From positions 6,144,501-6,208,500 of the forward strand of contig NZ_JAPEMI010000001.1 of NCBI RefSeq assembly GCF_026342835.1: a DNA stretch of 64,000 bases. The letters run 5' to 3'. Positions within the stretch are counted from its first letter, which is position 1, and each line of letters begins with the position of its first letter. The position numbers were made by a program, and so were the translations under genes. Shown here piece by piece: positions 35,164 to 44,481 of this stretch. This DNA comes from Streptomyces sp. NBC_00154 (lineage in GTDB: Bacteria > Actinomycetota > Actinomycetes > Streptomycetales > Streptomycetaceae). Under the pieces are notes generated by a model. The model worked only from the letters and a program-made list of their open reading frames with translations. It searched no databases and was not told where the DNA came from.

Positions 35164-36099
35164 GTGCCCACCATGACCGCAGCCCGCGAGCGGCTGCGTC
35201 CGGTCCGGCGAACCCGAACGACCAACGCCCGTCGCCGTGAGAGCTTCACCGCTTTCGGCATGGCCACCCCGGCTGTCGTGCTACTGATCGTCTTCCTCGT
35301 TGTACCGGTCGCTCTGGCCTTCACCCTGGCGTTCACCGACGCGAAGCTCGTCTCACCCACCCCGGCCCGCTTCGTGGGTCTGAGGAACTTCACCCTGCTC
35401 TTCCAGGATCCGACCTTCTACAAGTCCCTGCGCAACACGGCCTACTTCGCCGCCGTCGTCGTCCCGCTGCAGGCCGGACTCGCCCTGGTGCTGGCCCTGC
35501 TGGTCAACGCCAAGGTCCGCGGCGTCAACTTCTTCCGTACCGTGTACTTCCTGCCGGTCGTCACCTCGATGGTCGTGGTGTCCCTTCTGTGGACCTTCCT
35601 GTACCGGAAGGACGGCCTGGTCAACCACGTCCTCTCCACGCTCACCTTCGGTCATGTCCAGGGACCGGACTGGCTGGGCGACCCGGCCACAGCGATGCCC
35701 GCCATCATCCTGATGTCGGTGTGGCAGGGCGTCGGCTTTCACATGATCATCTGGCTGGCCGGGCTGCAGACCATCCCCGCCGAGCTCTACGAGGCCGCAG
35801 ATCTCGACGGAGCCACCCGCTGGCACCGCTTCCGCCACGTCACCTGGCCGGGACTGCGCGCCACCCGCACGTTCGTGCTCGTCACCATCACGATCGCGGC
35901 GCTCAGCCTCTTCACCCAGATCAGGGTGATGACGCAGGGCGGCCCCCTCGACTCCACCACCACCGTCGTCTACCAGGCGGTACACAGCGGCTACGACCAG
36001 CAGCAGACCGCCTACGCGGCGGCCGTCTCGCTGATCTTCTTCGTGCTCGTACTGAGCGTGTCCCTCGTCCAGCGCTTCCTGACCCGGGAGAAGGACTGA
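35164..36099 (+). CDS. Sugar ABC transporter permease (MalF-type)
   Basis: 311 aa from GTG 35164; an in-frame ATG lies at 35173. It has six expected transmembrane segments, for example VVLLIVFLVVPVALAFTLAF, and the EAA loop ELYEAADLDGATRWHRFRHVTWPGLR. It is followed after 1 nt by its MalG-type partner. Confidence 0.93.
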   Translation: MPTMTAARERLRPVRRTRTTNARRRESFTAFGMATPAVVLLIVFLVVPVALAFTLAFTDAKLVSPTPARFVGLRNFTLLFQDPTFYKSLRNTAYFAAVVVPLQAGLALVLALLVNAKVRGVNFFRTVYFLPVVTSMVVVSLLWTFLYRKDGLVNHVLSTLTFGHVQGPDWLGDPATAMPAIILMSVWQGVGFHMIIWLAGLQTIPAELYEAADLDGATRWHRFRHVTWPGLRATRTFVLVTITIAALSLFTQIRVMTQGGPLDSTTTVVYQAVHSGYDQQQTAYAAAVSLIFFVLVLSVSLVQRFLTREKD

Positions 36100-36100
36100 C

Positions 36101-36973
36101 ATGACTTCCTTCCTCAAACACCTCGGCGGCCACACCGGCCGCATCGTCCTCGCCCTGGTCTTCGCACTCCCACTCGTCTTCATGCTCGTCTCGTCGTTCA
36201 AGCCGGACGACCAGATCTTCGGCGACCTGGACTCCCTGCGCGCCTTCCTGCCGGTCGGCGCCCTGTCGCTGGACAACTACACAGCTGTGTTCGAGCGAGT
36301 CCCGGCAGCACGGTTCCTGCTGAACTCCGTGCTGATCTCCTCGATCACCGTGGTGCTCGGCATCCTCGTCAACAGCATGGCCGCCTTCGCCCTGTCACGG
36401 ATGCGGTGGCCCGGCCGCAAGCTCGTCCTGACCGCGATCATCGCCACTCTCATCGTGCCGTTCGAGACCTTCGCACTTCCGCTCGTGTGGTGGGTCAACC
36501 AACTTCCGCTGCTGAGCGTCAACGGATTCCACCTGGAGTGGAGCACCGGCTGGATGGACACCTACCAGGTACAGATCCTGCCGTTCGTCGCCAACGCCTT
36601 CTCGGTCTTCTTCTTCCACCAGTACTTCCAGAGCATCCCCAAGGAGCTGGACGAGGCGGCCATCGTGGACGGCGCCGGCTGGTTCACCATCTACCGCCGC
36701 ATCGTCATGCCGCTGTCCGGGCCGGCCGTCGCCACCGTGGCGATCCTGACCTTCCTGCCGGCCTGGAACTCCTACCTGTGGCCGCTGATGGTCGTGCAGA
36801 GCGAGGAACTGCGGCCGGTGATGGTGGGTATCTCCTACTTCTTCCAGCTGAACGTGGGATGGGGCCAGATCATGGCGTACTCCTCCATGATCACCGTGCC
36901 GATCCTGGCGCTCTTCGTGGCTTTCCAGCGCTCCTTCGTCAACAGCATCGCCTCCAGCGGCGTCAAGGGCTGA
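36101..36973 (+). CDS. Sugar ABC transporter permease (MalG-type)
   Basis: 290 aa from ATG 36101. It is a multi-spanning protein (IVLALVFALPLVFMLVSSF) with the EAA motif ELDEAAIVDGAGWFTIYRRIVMPLSGP. It completes the CUT1 permease pair. The GH32 gene follows after about 80 nt. Confidence 0.93.
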   Translation: MTSFLKHLGGHTGRIVLALVFALPLVFMLVSSFKPDDQIFGDLDSLRAFLPVGALSLDNYTAVFERVPAARFLLNSVLISSITVVLGILVNSMAAFALSRMRWPGRKLVLTAIIATLIVPFETFALPLVWWVNQLPLLSVNGFHLEWSTGWMDTYQVQILPFVANAFSVFFFHQYFQSIPKELDEAAIVDGAGWFTIYRRIVMPLSGPAVATVAILTFLPAWNSYLWPLMVVQSEELRPVMVGISYFFQLNVGWGQIMAYSSMITVPILALFVAFQRSFVNSIASSGVKG

Positions 36974-37054
36974 CCCTCACAGCGGCACCAGGCCGTTCAC
37001 CCTGCTCGTCCTCATGACTCCCGTGTGCTTCGCGCACTCCGAGAAAGGCCCTGT

Positions 37055-38533
37055 GTGTCCGCGTTGCCTGCCGACCCCCACCTCCCGGCCATACATCTGC
37101 GACCGCCCCGCAACTGGATCAACGACCCCAACGGGCTGGTCTTCCACGACGGTCACTACCACGTGTTCTTCCAGTACAACCCGCACGGCCCGCAGCACTC
37201 GAACGTGCACTGGGGCCACGTGCGCAGCCCCGACCTGATCAACTGGGAGCCCCTCCCCGTCGCCCTCACCCCCACACCCGACGACTATGACGCCGACGGC
37301 TGCTATTCGGGCAACGCCGTCTCCGTCGACGACCGGATGGTGGCCTTCTACTCCGCCCACCGGAACGACCGCTGGTGGCAGCCCATCACCACCGCCGAGT
37401 CGCAGGACAACGGCCGCACCTGGGCCAAACGCCCCCAACTGCTCATCCCTGAGCCCCCTGCGGGCACCACGATGTACCGGGACCCCTACGTCTGGCGGCA
37501 GGATGAGCGCTGGCGGATGCTGGTCGGCTCGGCCCTCGACGACGGCCATGCCGCGGCACTGCTGTACGAGTCCGACGACCTGGAGAACTGGGCGTACCTC
37601 GGCCCCTTCCACACCAGCGACACGGCGACCGGCACCGGCCCGCTCGGCTGGGAGTGCCCCCAGTACGCGACGTTCGGCGACCGGAGCGTTCTAATCGTCA
37701 GCGACTGGACTCCGCAGAGCGGCCCCAGCCACACAACCACCCACACCGGCCATGAAGAGAACGGCCGCTTCGTCCCGGACGCCTCACCTGTACCGCTGGA
37801 CCACGGCCCGGACCTTTACGCTCCGGCCCTGCTGAAGGCCCCCGGGGAAGACCGGTGGCTGTTGTGGGGCTGGGCCTGGGAGGCCCGCGACGACAGCTGG
37901 GCGCACGAAGCGGGCTGGGCAGGCGTCCTCACGCTTCCCCGCGAGGTGAGCCTCACCGCCGACGGCGCGGTCGTCCAGCGCCCTGCCCGCGAACTGCTGG
38001 CCCTGCGCGGCGCGCGTGTACTGCACCGCACCGGGCACGTCACGCGTCCCGAGCCGGCCGAACTCGGCCAGGTCAGCCGCACCTTCGACCTCACCGCCGC
38101 TCTGATCCCCGACCCCACCGGGGCGAGTGGTCTGCGCCTGGTCACCTCGGCCGACGGCTCCGAGTACCTCGACATCAGCCTCGATCCCGCAGCAGGACAG
38201 CTCATCGTCGACCGCGGCCACGCATCACTGGACGCGCGTGCACGGGGAGGCTCGTACACCGCCCCGTGTCCGGCGGCGGGCCGTCCGGGCACCCCCGTCG
38301 AACTGCGCGTGATCGTGGACCGCTCGATAGCAGAGGTCTATCTGGCCGACGAACAGGTCCTCACTCTGAGGTTCTATCCACTCGCCGACGGGCCCTGGCG
38401 GCTGCAGGCCCGCACGACAGGCACCGGACGCAGCGGCTTCGCCGTCGAAGCATGGAACCTGGCCCCCGGCGGTGTCCATCAGGAGCTGGTTCTGGCGGGC
38501 CAGGGAAGGGACGCCGAACTCACACGACCCTGA
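37055..38533 (+). CDS. GH32 beta-fructosidase, cytoplasmic (sucrose/levanase type)
   Basis: 492 aa from GTG 37055, preferred over GTG 37025 because GAGAAAGG lies 7 nt upstream. Motifs are NWINDPNG (nucleophile), MYRDPYVW and GWECPQY (acid/base), plus the sandwich segment LRVIVDRSIAEVYLAD. There is no signal peptide. It is the last enzyme of the CUT1 operon and should split imported sucrose or fructo-oligosaccharides into fructose and glucose for the following fructokinase. Confidence 0.93.
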   Translation: MSALPADPHLPAIHLRPPRNWINDPNGLVFHDGHYHVFFQYNPHGPQHSNVHWGHVRSPDLINWEPLPVALTPTPDDYDADGCYSGNAVSVDDRMVAFYSAHRNDRWWQPITTAESQDNGRTWAKRPQLLIPEPPAGTTMYRDPYVWRQDERWRMLVGSALDDGHAAALLYESDDLENWAYLGPFHTSDTATGTGPLGWECPQYATFGDRSVLIVSDWTPQSGPSHTTTHTGHEENGRFVPDASPVPLDHGPDLYAPALLKAPGEDRWLLWGWAWEARDDSWAHEAGWAGVLTLPREVSLTADGAVVQRPARELLALRGARVLHRTGHVTRPEPAELGQVSRTFDLTAALIPDPTGASGLRLVTSADGSEYLDISLDPAAGQLIVDRGHASLDARARGGSYTAPCPAAGRPGTPVELRVIVDRSIAEVYLADEQVLTLRFYPLADGPWRLQARTTGTGRSGFAVEAWNLAPGGVHQELVLAGQGRDAELTRP

Positions 38534-38590
38534 CGAGCCGGATGGGTACGTCCTGTTCCGCAGCCTGTCCGCCTGCAACCCCACATCCCG

Positions 38591-38630
38591 CCGCATGCGT
38601 TGCAGGCCAGGCAGCCTTTAACGCATGCGG
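38591..38630 (+). terminator. Hairpin between GH32 and fructokinase genes
   Basis: CCGCATGCGTT (38591-38601) pairs perfectly with AACGCATGCGG (38620-38630) around an 18-nt loop. It may be a terminator; because of the moderate GC content and symmetric arms, a protein-binding site is also possible. Confidence 0.5.
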
Positions 38631-38736
38631 TCGGTTATCCCCTCGCAGCACGACTCGTCCACCCGGCGCGCGCCTGGGCTGCGCCCACAGCGCGGGGCGA
38701 GAGCCCCGCACCCACTCTGAGAGGCAGACCGTCACC

Positions 38737-39732
38737 ATGGCCCGATCCGGGTCCACCGGCAGCATCACCGTTCTCGGCGAGTGCGTCGCCGACATCTTCG
38801 AAGACCCCGCCCAGTCCGGTTCCGACGGGCTGTCGTTGCGTGCCCTGCCCGGTGGCGGCCCCGCCAACACCGCCGTCGCACTCGCCCGGCTAGGCACCCA
38901 CACCCGCTTCCTCGGACGCTTCTCCAACGATGCCTTCGGCACCCTCTTCCGTGCCCGCCTCCACGCCTCCGGCGTCGACCTGACCGCCAGCGTGACCGCC
39001 TCAGAGCCCAGCACCCTCGCCGTCGCCGACCTCGACACGACCGGCCAAGCCACCTACACCTTCTACGCCGAGGGCGCCGCCGACTGGCAGTGGACCGACC
39101 ACGAACTCGCCAAAGCCGGGAACGACGACGCGGTCTGCCTGCACACCGGCTCCCTCGCGCTGATACGCCAGCCCGGCGGCAGCCGAATCGAGGACCATCT
39201 CGCCCGGGCAACTGAGCATGCCACCGTCTCCATCGACCCCAATGTCCGCCCCCTGCTCGTACCCCCCTCCGTCTACCGAGAACGGCTGCCCCACTGGTGC
39301 GCCACCGCCGACATCCTCCGCCTCAGCGAGGAGGACTGCGCCCTCCTCGCCCCCGACATCGGCTTCGAAGAGGCTTGCGACACCTGGCATGCCGCCGGCA
39401 CGCGCCTCGTCGTCATCACACTCGGCGGGCGCGGCGCTCTCGCATCACTGGACGGCTCGCGCGTCGCTGTCCCGGCCCCGCCTACCGTGGTCGTTGACAC
39501 AGTTGGCGCCGGCGACTCCTTCACCGCGGGTCTCCTCCACCGACTCGCTGCCCTCGGACACCTCGGCGGCCGACTCGACGACCTGACGCTCGAAGACCTC
39601 ACCGATGCCTGCACATTCGCCGCCCAAGTCGCCGCCCTGACGTGCGCGGTCCCCGGTGCGAACCCACCCTGGGCAGACGAACCGGCACCGCGGATCGGCG
39701 CTGCACGAAGCCTGCCGCGCCACATGGGTTGA
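38737..39732 (+). CDS. PfkB-family fructokinase, intact copy
   Basis: 331 aa from ATG 38737. It carries ITVLGECVADIF, the sugar-binding motif LRALPGGGPANTAVALARLG, VSIDPNVRPLL and the catalytic motif DTVGAGDSFTAG. It converts fructose to fructose phosphate with ATP. It is a close paralogue of the IS-split gene at 11355-14092 and so presumably provides the only fructokinase activity encoded in this locus. It lies on the opposite strand to the first copy, at the other end of the locus. Confidence 0.95.
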   Translation: MARSGSTGSITVLGECVADIFEDPAQSGSDGLSLRALPGGGPANTAVALARLGTHTRFLGRFSNDAFGTLFRARLHASGVDLTASVTASEPSTLAVADLDTTGQATYTFYAEGAADWQWTDHELAKAGNDDAVCLHTGSLALIRQPGGSRIEDHLARATEHATVSIDPNVRPLLVPPSVYRERLPHWCATADILRLSEEDCALLAPDIGFEEACDTWHAAGTRLVVITLGGRGALASLDGSRVAVPAPPTVVVDTVGAGDSFTAGLLHRLAALGHLGGRLDDLTLEDLTDACTFAAQVAALTCAVPGANPPWADEPAPRIGAARSLPRHMG

Positions 39733-40225
39733 AGGGCATTCAGCCACGGTGACGGCGGTCTCGTGCGAAGCGACCGCAGCGCCCACCAGATGTCCGCAGT
39801 GGGCGCTGCCCGAGCAGTAGCCAACCCGGCCCGGCGCGACCAGTACCCCGCATTCGCCCGACTGCTCCTGGTCCACACCGGCGGCGTCGGGATTCGCCTC
39901 GCGCGCCGCATCGCCGATCTCCGTAACCTCGCCGCCAACGGCCCACGCGCCGACGCGGGGCGCAGTGTCGGCGCCACACCTCAGCGACTGCACAAGCTTG
40001 GGCCTTCCGCCCCGTCTTTCCCTCTCGCTCCTGGGGCCGCCGAACTCGCTGACGCCGGGCTGCGAAACACCAGCGTCGCCGGGTGATCGCTGCCGTCTGC
40101 TACCGCGGACAGCAGCGCATACATCTGCGTCAGCCCGGACTGCGTCACGTTGAATCGATCTTGCTCGGCGATCACGCGTAACCGCTCGGCAGGGCGGGAG
40201 CCTGCGGATCCAGGCGCTGACAGAG
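39733..40225. other. About 490 bp without a clear gene
   Basis: A minus-strand stretch (ERLRVIAEQDRFNVTQSG... LLSAVADGSDHPATLVF, about 40030-40190) looks like a peptide with some codon bias but has no known relative and no start. It may be a remnant at the border between the fructan locus and the accessory island. Confidence 0.35.
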
Positions 40226-40590
40226 CTACTCGGACTCCTGGGCCTGCCGCGTCTCTAGCACGGTGCGAGAGGGATCCCAGCCGGTGATGATCCGGTTGAT
40301 CGGTGGGTTGAATTCTCCGCTGCACATGAGCTCGTAGAGCTCCACGAGGTCTTGCTGCGTGACGCAGAGGGAGCCGAGATGCGCAGCTGCTGGAAGGCTG
40401 GCCTGGAGCTGCGGCCGGGCCCTCGTCCCGGCCGCATCGACCTCGGACTCGGCCGCGCCACCGCCGCCACCTGGGCGGCCTCGCCCTGAACCGCGACATC
40501 ATGGCGCGCTTTCGTAAGCCAGGTCTCCCAGCGATGGAGGTCGCTGTCACGCTGCAGCGAGGCCGACGCCGTCTCGACCGTGACGCTCAT
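40226..40590 (-). pseudogene. Conserved Streptomyces hypothetical, one frameshift
   Basis: Starts at ATG 40590 (MSVTVETASASLQRDSDLH, then WETWLTKARHDVAVQGEAAQ). After a one-base loss near 40465 it continues in another frame to the end ITGWDPSRTVLETRQAQESE. The middle part reads SLCVTQQDLVELYELMCSGE. I recall similar uncharacterised Streptomyces proteins of about 120 aa. No enzymatic motif is visible. Confidence 0.6.
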
Positions 40591-40799
40591 TTGACGCTCC
40601 AGGCCCCGACATGTCGGCCACTGAGCCGAGAAGCAGGTTTTGGCCTGCGGTTTCTGTCTCCTCGCCCCCTGTAACATCTTTTCGATGACCCACCACGTGG
40701 AGTGCACGGCGGTCCCGGAGCGGTCCGCGAGGATCAACGACAGCAGCCGCAGGACCAGTGCACAGCCTCCGAAAGCGAGCCCGGCGCCACCCATGCACA

Positions 40800-40945
40800 A
40801 GCGCGCCGTGGTCACCGTTTTCGTAGACCGACTCATTTCTGTAGTCAGGGTCTCCCTTGAGCAACGCGCAGACGAAACACGGCCCGAGACGCGTCCTGGT
40901 CTCGTATGCCTCAAGATCGAACGGAGTTCGGTCCACTGACGACAT
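40800..40945 (-). pseudogene. HIT-family protein, N-terminal fragment
   Basis: From ATG 40945 the frame reads MSSVDRTPFDLEAYETRTR, then GPCFVCALLKGDPDYRNESVYENGDH. This is the start of a HIT-domain nucleotide hydrolase with its CxxC-like zinc site. Similarity stops after about 48 residues and the catalytic H-x-H-x-H is absent, so only a fragment remains. Confidence 0.6.
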
Positions 40946-41257
40946 GGAACTCCTTGAGGTCGGGAAGTTCTTCCTGACACTCAGCTGATGAGCCAGCCTT
41001 GCTGTGTCCACTTCCCTGTAGTGGACACCGCCTACACTCCGCCGCAGGTGGACGATATCCGCCCGGATTGCGTCCGGCGGGCAGGTGCCTACGCGGTCAC
41101 TCCGGGGCGCGCATCGATCGGTCCTTGACCCGCCTCCGGGGCCTGGGGTGCACGTTGAAGCACGGGCATTGCCGTAGCGTGATCGCCTGCCGCATGGAAT
41201 GTCCATGTGTCCGGTCGGCCCGTGCGAGGGATTCCGGTGGCGAGCGATGGGACCGTG
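40946..41257. other. About 310 bp upstream of FKBP gene, no gene seen
   Basis: No supported frame. It contains a dyad-like GTCCACTTCCCTGTAGTGGAC near 41007-41027 (8-bp arms GTCCACTT and the reverse-related AGTGGAC) that could be a regulatory site. Confidence 0.35.
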
Positions 41258-41677
41258 ATGAGCGAACTGACGAAGCCCAGAATCGTGGTTCCGGAGGGTG
41301 TCGCGACCACCGAGTTGACGATCCGGGACCTCGTGGTTGGGGATGGACCCGAGGCGCAGCCGGGCAGGGTCGTCCAGGTTCACTATGTAGGGGTCACGTT
41401 CGCGTCCGGAAGGGAGTTCGACTCCTCCTGGGAGCGGGGTCGGCCGTTCAAGTTCGCCGTGGGCGGTGGCAAGGTCATCAAGGGCTGGGACCGGGGGGTA
41501 AGGGGAATGAAGGTCGGCGGCCGGCGCGAGATCATTGTTCCCCCGCGTCTCGGTTACGGCAGGCAATCACCCTCTCCTTTGATCCCGGCGGGCTCGACGC
41601 TGATCTTCGTCGTGGACCTGCTTGCGGTGGTGGGCGGGCCCGCCGGAGCGAGGCCCGGCTTGACCGGCTCGGCCTGA
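41258..41677 (+). CDS. FKBP-type peptidyl-prolyl cis-trans isomerase
   Basis: 139 aa from ATG 41258 (MSELTKPRIVVPEGVA); an upstream in-frame GTG would add 17 residues without similarity. The FKBP domain is complete: VQVHYVGVTFASGREFDSSW, VIKGWDRGVRGMKVGGRREI, PPRLGYG and IPAGSTLIFVVDLL. It catalyses prolyl isomerisation and assists folding in the cytoplasm. Its intact state contrasts with the decayed genes on both sides. Confidence 0.92.
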   Translation: MSELTKPRIVVPEGVATTELTIRDLVVGDGPEAQPGRVVQVHYVGVTFASGREFDSSWERGRPFKFAVGGGKVIKGWDRGVRGMKVGGRREIIVPPRLGYGRQSPSPLIPAGSTLIFVVDLLAVVGGPAGARPGLTGSA

Positions 41678-41889
41678 ACCTGGCGCTCCTGAGGGGCCGG
41701 GGCCCTGTCGCTCCCACGTAAGGACAGATGCACTCATCGACAGACACCTCCTCAACCCATGGCGCGTGAGGTGACGGCCTGCCAAGGGTGTGCCCGGTCC
41801 CGGATTCCGGCACATGGAGACCAGCAGGCGGACTAGCGTTGGCCTGGTCGAGACGCTCGGGCATACGCTCGGCCGGGATGGGGGGATCC

Positions 41890-42563
41890 CGAGACAATAC
41901 TGCCAGCAGATGCGTCCGCTCCCGGCGATCAGCCGGCCGACAGTGGCACATGGAGCGTCACCGTCGAAGACCTGGCATCTGGCCACAATCTCCCCGACAA
42001 ACCGGCTGTCCGCGACGGTCGGATATACCTCAGCGCCATGCGCGGGCTTCGGGCCGAGTTGAAGGAGATCCAGAACAGAGAACCCCCGGGCACCTCTACC
42101 TCGGCTCGCGATCCAGATCGAGAATTGCTCTGGCCGCACTTCCACAGTCGGCGCGAACACGCCATCCGTGCACACATCATGGATGACATCGGCGCCCACG
42201 CGATCGTCGAAGACGCCCAGCGAGGCTTTCCACGTGAATCAGGAGACCTGACGGTGGACCTGGCCGAGGTGTGGCTGGAGGACACACTCCTTCCGCGCAC
42301 CAGCGCGCCCTTGGGAGATATCGGCTTTCAGGGCGATGCTGCGTGTTCTCACGGCCTGGTACGAGCGATCTCCCGGCGAGTTCACGGTGGACTGGGAACG
42401 GGGCGAGCTGATCGACAACGCGGCGGCTGAAGCCCCTCGGAACAACACCGCTCGGCGCTACAACGCCATGAAGGCGGAATCGGCCGCCGACCGACTCTGC
42501 AACGAGTTCAGATCCTTGCGTATCGCTGCCCGGAGGAAATTCCGAAGCGTCGAAGGCAGGTGA
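41890..42563 (+). pseudogene. Unknown protein, frameshifted, two readable parts
   Basis: One frame to 42430 reads SGTWSVTVEDLASGHNLPDK, then IMDDIGAHAIVEDAQRGF and TVDLAEVWLEDTLLP. Another, ending at 42563, reads ISAFRAMLRVLTAWYERSPG followed by FTVDWERGELIDNAAAEAP and ends with a basic helix. Both have good Streptomyces codon bias and look like the halves of one protein with a shift near 42300-42330. I do not recognise the family and the start is uncertain. Confidence 0.4.
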
Positions 42564-42918
42564 CGCTGAACGCAGCGCTCCTGGCTTCGGGGGCAGATGT
42601 CGCGGAAGGGACCGGGCGGCCCTGTGACCTGGGACGCTGGGCGGATTCGCGCCGCTGACCTGCGCAGATGGCCTTTCGGCTGTTTCGTGCTCGTTGACGC
42701 GGCCGGAAGTCCCAGAACGTCCCAGAGGGCTCCTAGCCCGACGCTCTTTTTGGGGAGCATGCGCTGTGTTTCCGGTTCAGCCTCAGTCATGGCTGCGGCA
42801 ATCGGCGACATCGACCCGTAGCTGGGCACAGGCGAGCAATGTGGATCAGCTCGTGCCAGGACAGGTCGGTGTGGGCTGACGGTTCGGCCCGACGCGAGTG
42901 TGCGCTGGTGATCCCTGG
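42564..42918. other. About 355 bp without a clear gene
   Basis: Nothing recognisable between the frameshifted unknown gene and the HNH gene. Confidence 0.4.
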
Positions 42919-43359
42919 TCAGCGGCGGCCGGTGGCCAGGATGACGAGGAACTGGCCGCCGCCCGGCTCGATGTCGGCGGTCACCGGCAGTCCCGGTACC
43001 AGTCGGGAGAACCGGTCCACCAGCCAATCCGCCGCCTCTTGGGCGTCCCGCCTGGTCGGACAACGGCCCACCATCTCGCGGCCCCCCTTGCGCTCCAGCC
43101 TCCCGGCAACGGTGATCAGCGGCGCGGGTTCGACCACGTACAGGCGATCCGGCCAGGCGATGACCACCTTGACCGCGCCCTTGCGGGTGTTGCATCCGCG
43201 GTGCGCGAGCCGCTCGGCGACCTTGGCCTTCCGGTCGGCAGTCCGGCTGTCGACGCTGGGCCCCCGCGGGTCGTTCACCGACTCGTCGGGGTCGACCGCT
43301 TCGTCACACACCCAGCACCGCCAGCCGTCGCGCTCGGCCACATCATCAAGGAGACTCAT
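42919..43359 (-). CDS. HNH endonuclease-like protein
   Basis: 146 aa from ATG 43359. The N-terminal half has a zinc-finger-associated HNH pattern: RCWVCDEAVDP, then a PSVDSRTAD strand and LAHRGCNTRKG with the terminal H..CN. The first His of canonical HNH seems replaced (PSVDS in place of DH). The second half (LITVAGRLERKGGREMVGR, WLVDRFSRLVPGLP) is a separate small domain. The role could be nuclease or just DNA binding. It lies alone among pseudogenes, as often seen in island DNA. Confidence 0.65.
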   Translation of the reverse strand: MSLLDDVAERDGWRCWVCDEAVDPDESVNDPRGPSVDSRTADRKAKVAERLAHRGCNTRKGAVKVVIAWPDRLYVVEPAPLITVAGRLERKGGREMVGRCPTRRDAQEAADWLVDRFSRLVPGLPVTADIEPGGGQFLVILATGRR

Positions 43360-44034
43360 CCGAGCAAACTAGCCTGCCCGGCCGCCACCCCGCGCACCAG
43401 GGCCCCGGCAAGGTCTCCACACCGGCCAACAATGCTGCAACGCCTGGCAACCAGCGTCACCGATGCTTTGACCTGGGTGAATGCCGATACGTTGATGGCC
43501 CACCAAAGTATCGAGGCGGTGGGCCCGAGGGTCATCAAGGCATCGACGGGGAACTCTGGTGGGCCTGGGCCGTCACCTTGATGACCAGGGGCACCGGAGG
43601 GTAGTGACGGCCCGGTGCTGCGTGGAGCGCGCGGCGGATCTGCTGGATGTCGTGGTCGCCGATGAGTGGGTATCGCGGGCCGGGGCGCGGGTGAGGCAGA
43701 GCCGTCGGCGGCGCTGGTGGCGTCGGGAGTACGGCAGCCGGTCGAAGTTGTCGACGTACAGGCCGATGTGGCGTCCGGTGGTGGTGGCCTGGTTGCCCGG
43801 GCTGGCCGCGCAGCCCAGGCGTTCGGCGGGCCAGCGACCGGTCACATCGGCTGCGGATGTCGTCGAAGGTGTCGAATAACTGAGTGGTGCGCACAGTCGC
43901 CCGTCGGTTCGCAGGTCACTGAGCTTTGCTTCACGGGAAACTCCATTCGGCGTTGCCCACCTTTGCTGCTGACGCACTACGTGGAGTGCGTGGCGATCCT
44001 TGAACCGGTCGCAAAGGTCTCATACCAATGCATC
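43360..44034. other. About 675 bp of decayed sequence
   Basis: Minus-strand pieces (AKLSDLRTDGRLCAPLS; RPGPRYPLIGDHDIQQIRRAL) read like protein but in different frames and without starts. The right part (43876-44020) is a diverged copy of 52033-52190. I cannot name the original gene. Confidence 0.35.
43876..44020. repeat. Dispersed repeat, copy 1 (partner 52033-52190)
   Basis: Both copies share AACTGAGTGG-GCGCAC, ACTGAGCTT-GCT and GTGGCGATCCTTGAA blocks in the same order. A shorter third match (GACCCACCACGTGGAGTGC) occurs at about 40685-40703. The translated common peptide TH(H/Y)VExVAILE suggests a decayed common coding sequence. Confidence 0.5.
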
Positions 44035-44481
44035 TCAGTCCTGTACGGGGAGCCCGGGGCCGTGGACATGGAAGGTGAGACCTGTGATCCGTCCTGACTG
44101 GATAACAGGGCCGTGCTGAACTCCGCCGCTGATGGCGTTGTGTACGGGTACCGGACGGGCCGCGGACGTGTTGACCAGCTGCTGGAGAGAGGACAGCACG
44201 CCATACAGGTCGTCGACTGTGACGGAGTCCGTCTGCAGTAGCCGGTACAGATCGGCGCGCCATCGATCCTCGACCTCGCGGGTGGCTTGCGTGTCGTCAG
44301 CGTCCCCGGCTAGCAGTCTGGCTCGGTCGGCGTCCAGGTCCGCGACTGTGGTGCTGCCTGCACCGGTACGTGAGAAGAGCCGTCCGACGAGGGCACGCGC
44401 CTGCCCCCAGGAGTCGGTGACCATGAGCGAGACCAATGTGGTAGCTCCCGACGCGGCGAGAACAGCGAACTCGGTTTCCAT
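44035..44481 (-). CDS. Streptomyces hypothetical with N-terminal membrane-like segment
   Basis: 148 aa from ATG 44481, chosen because AAGGAGGA stands 5-12 nt upstream; the frame is also open further upstream into the preceding pseudogene. It begins METEFAVLAASGATTLVSLM (a hydrophobic helix), then a charged helical region (RARLLAGDADDTQATREVEDRW), and ends with a glycine-rich NAISGGVQHGPVIQSGRITG. I recall similar Streptomyces proteins always next to a relative of the upstream gene; the function is unknown. Confidence 0.6.
   Translation of the reverse strand: METEFAVLAASGATTLVSLMVTDSWGQARALVGRLFSRTGAGSTTVADLDADRARLLAGDADDTQATREVEDRWRADLYRLLQTDSVTVDDLYGVLSSLQQLVNTSAARPVPVHNAISGGVQHGPVIQSGRITGLTFHVHGPGLPVQD

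Noticed and set aside
41567..42199. Minus-strand frame of 210 codons beginning MGADVIHDVCTDG
   Set aside because: The plus-strand reading of the same DNA gives more convincing protein sequence (DDIGAHAIVEDAQRGF and TVDLAEVWLEDTLLP), so the minus frame is judged a shadow.
42919..43359. Intact homing-type HNH endonuclease
   Set aside because: The terminal H..CN..K part is clear, but the first catalytic His is not evident and no intron or intein host was found. I kept only the general HNH-like call.
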